From Aureimonas populi (GTDB lineage Bacteria > Pseudomonadota > Alphaproteobacteria > Rhizobiales > Rhizobiaceae), in contig NZ_CP072611.1 in the NCBI RefSeq assembly GCF_017815515.1, forward strand, positions 2,046,001 to 2,110,000: 64,000 nt of DNA. The letters run 5' to 3'. Below the pieces are notes generated by a model. The model was not told where the DNA came from. It did no database searches and saw only the letters and a program-made list of their open reading frames with translations. Position 1 is the first letter of the stretch. Each line of letters starts with the position of its first letter. Positions 62,641-64,000 of the stretch are shown here, piece after piece. Position numbers and translations under genes: made by a program.

Positions 62641-62693
62641 GAGCGTCTTTCGATAGGGGGCGCTCTTACGACGCCGTGGCCATAAGACCTCCT
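62641..62693 (-). promoter_or_regulatory. Five-codon leader and hairpin before the RND adaptor
   Basis: On the minus strand AGGAGG (62693-62688) is followed four bases later by ATG 62683 and the short frame M-A-T-A-S-stop (ending 62666). The 25 bases between that stop and the adaptor ATG begin with GAGCG and end with CGCTC, an inverted repeat with a 15-base loop. The arrangement resembles a translational attenuator that could make pump synthesis depend on ribosome behaviour at the leader. This is inference from sequence layout. Confidence 0.35.
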
Positions 62694-62766
62694 ATGAATA
62701 CTGCAACCGCGAACATCCTTCCCCATAAATTTTGGTAAGGTCCGCCCCGCCGCCCCAAGGACGTCC

Positions 62767-62931
62767 TCAGGCGAAGACGACGATCCCGAACAGGAAGAGC
62801 AGGAGAATGCCGAGGAGGACGATCAGGATCAGGAACTTGGCGACGCCTGCGGATGCGCCCGCGATGCCGCGAAAGCCCAGCAGACTGGCGATGGCCGCGA
62901 CGATCAGGAGGATGACGATCCATTCGATCAT
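62767..62931 (-). CDS. Small DUF1328 membrane protein (YtjA-like)
   Basis: A 54-residue protein starting at ATG 62931 with GGAG six bases upstream. It has two hydrophobic helices (MIEWIVILLIVAAIASLLGF and the AKFLILIVLLGILLLFLFG segment) separated by the small-residue turn RGIAGASAGV. This is the exact layout of DUF1328 proteins, which are common small inner-membrane proteins of unknown function. It is too short for many gene callers. Confidence 0.88.
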   Translation of the reverse strand: MIEWIVILLIVAAIASLLGFRGIAGASAGVAKFLILIVLLGILLLFLFGIVVFA

Positions 62932-63083
62932 GGGAAGCTCCGTGAGACGATGACCGGAAGCCGCGAGGCGGCCGCGTCCTGCGGCATAAATCCTAGGGCG
63001 CCCTCTTCCTTCTGCGAGCCCGGCGTTAAATGGTGGCGCAAGGCCCGAGCATCGGCCGGGCCGGACGCAGGAAGTTTGAGGCG

Positions 63084-64000
63084 ATGCGGATCCACGCGAT
63101 TCTGAACAAGGCCGGCGGCACGCTGAAGACCACCGACCTCAAGATCCTCGGGCAACTCATCGAGGACGAGTTCCGCATGCATGGCCATGAGATCGACGTG
63201 GAAGTGGTGGACGGCCGGCAGGTCGGCGGCGCGCTCGGCCGGGCCGCGCGCCGGACCGATCTCGACATCCTCCTCGTCGGCGGCGGCGACGGCACGGTCT
63301 CGGGCGCGGCCGCGGCCCTGATGGGCAAGGACATCGCCCTCGCCATCCTTCCCGCAGGCACGATGAACCTCTTCGCCCGCACGCTGCAGATTCCGCTCGA
63401 ACTGGCCAGCGCGGTCTCGGCGCTGGCCGGCGGGCGCGTGACGGCGGTGGACCTTGCCGTGGTGAACGGCGAGCCCTTCGTCCATCAGTTCGCGGTGGGG
63501 CTCCATGCCCGCATGGTGCGCACCCGCGAGCGGTATGATTACGGCTCGCGCCTCGGCAAGATCTGGGCCACCACGCGCGCCATCGCCTCCGCCGTGCGCA
63601 CGCTTCCCATGGTGCGCCTCCAGATCGACGTGGACGGCCGCACCGAGATCATCGAATCCCCGGCCGTGGCGGTGTCCAACAATCTCTACGGGGAAGGGCA
63701 CATGCCCTTCGCCGACGATCCGACGGGCGGGGTTCTGGGCGTCTATATCTGCCGCACGCGTGATAGCGTGGCGACCGCCGGGCTGGCGCTCGACGTGCTG
63801 CGCGGAGCGTGGCGGGGCAGCAAGGGCATGACGATCGTGCCCGCCAAGCGCGTGCGGATCGAGCACGATTCCGGGCCGAAGGAGGATCGCGCCGTGCGCG
63901 ACGGGGAACTGGTGAGGCTCGATCCGGTCTGCGACATCGAAATCCGCCCCCGCGCCCTCAAGGTGCTCGTCCCGCAGGAGGCCGGCTTCCTGCGCGAATG
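63084..64000 (+). CDS. Diacylglycerol/lipid kinase family protein (partial)
   Basis: The frame starts at ATG 63084 (GAGG upstream) and runs off the right edge after about 305 residues, so it is nearly complete. The nucleotide-binding motif GGGDGT is at residues 66-71, followed by LPAGTMNLFARTLQIP, the second family motif. The C-terminal beta domain includes VSNNLYGEGHMPFADDPTGG and DGELVRLDPVCDIEIRP, both diagnostic. These cytoplasmic enzymes phosphorylate diacylglycerol or related lipids; the exact substrate cannot be read from sequence. It is divergent from the DUF1328 gene. Confidence 0.92.
   Translation, partial: MRIHAILNKAGGTLKTTDLKILGQLIEDEFRMHGHEIDVEVVDGRQVGGALGRAARRTDLDILLVGGGDGTVSGAAAALMGKDIALAILPAGTMNLFARTLQIPLELASAVSALAGGRVTAVDLAVVNGEPFVHQFAVGLHARMVRTRERYDYGSRLGKIWATTRAIASAVRTLPMVRLQIDVDGRTEIIESPAVAVSNNLYGEGHMPFADDPTGGVLGVYICRTRDSVATAGLALDVLRGAWRGSKGMTIVPAKRVRIEHDSGPKEDRAVRDGELVRLDPVCDIEIRPRALKVLVPQEAGFLRE

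Noticed and set aside
1..64000. tRNA, rRNA, CRISPR arrays, insertion sequences, prophage
   Set aside because: None could be recognised by reading either strand; no transposase, integrase or repeat-spacer pattern is present.

Overview
The window reads as a chromosome segment of a GC-rich alphaproteobacterium of the order Hyphomicrobiales (Rhizobiales). The evidence is the rhizobial flagellar gene set: motB/motC/motE, the orphan regulator ftcR (rem), flaF-flbT, a short flgD, and no fliO or sigma-28/FlgM genes in view. An intergenic palindrome of the Hyphomicrobiales type and several perfect CtrA boxes (TTAA-N7-TTAA) agree with this. An Aurantimonadaceae- or Martelella-like genus is a guess only. 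No rRNA, tRNA, CRISPR array, prophage or insertion sequence was seen.

Layout. 1-8.4 kb is housekeeping: the N-terminal membrane part of a probable c-di-GMP or other signalling protein (cut by the window edge), a small unknown protein, a HerA/YjgR-like ATPase, a TM2 protein, an L,D-transpeptidase, a class IV aminotransferase, Fe-type superoxide dismutase and oligopeptidase B. 8.4-14.9 kb is a complete seven-gene Mrp cation/proton antiporter operon (mrpABCDEFG) plus a DUF423 protein. 15.0-17.5 kb is an EAL phosphodiesterase with a degenerate GGDEF domain. 17.5-53.1 kb is a large flagellar cluster: fliI-flgF (minus), then on the plus strand motA-fliM-orf-fliN-fliG-flhB-orf, flgB-flgC-fliE-flgG-flgA-flgI-motE-flgH, fliL-fliP, fliF-fliH-motB-motC-fliK, ftcR, flgE-flgK-flgL-flaF-flbT-flgD-fliQ, flhA-fliR-fliJ-flgJ-like-flgN-like-fliL-like, and a DUF1217 repeat protein. 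A three-gene non-flagellar cassette (DUF1428, VOC protein, HxlR-type regulator) lies between fliQ and flhA. 53.1-64 kb holds a PilZ protein, an unknown membrane protein, a PHA-system protein, a RhlE-type helicase, an Uup-type ABC-F ATPase, an RND efflux pump with its adaptor, DUF1328 and a diacylglycerol-kinase-type lipid kinase cut by the right edge.

How it works together. The cluster encodes nearly the whole export apparatus (FlhA, FlhB, FliP, FliQ, FliR, FliH, FliI, FliJ), the MS/C ring and switch (FliF, FliG, FliM, FliN), rod, hook and junction proteins, P/L rings and a proton-type stator with the rhizobial accessory proteins MotC and MotE. Flagellins, the chemotaxis genes and visNR are not in the window. 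Regulatory sequence suggests two inputs. Perfect CtrA boxes stand before flgB (two in tandem), fliL and the first gene of the window. A shared CAAGCTTCGCA-like element stands 55-69 bases before flgB, fliF and flgE, with a variant before ftcR. c-di-GMP proteins (EAL, PilZ and probably the first gene) flank the cluster.

The most useful leads are the CtrA boxes, the shared CAAGCTT element, the cassette splitting fliQ from flhA with its twin operator, and a five-codon leader plus hairpin before the RND adaptor gene. I did not find a clearly new enzymatic or defence system; the least understood proteins are those at 21554, 24603, 50422, 50963 and 53660.
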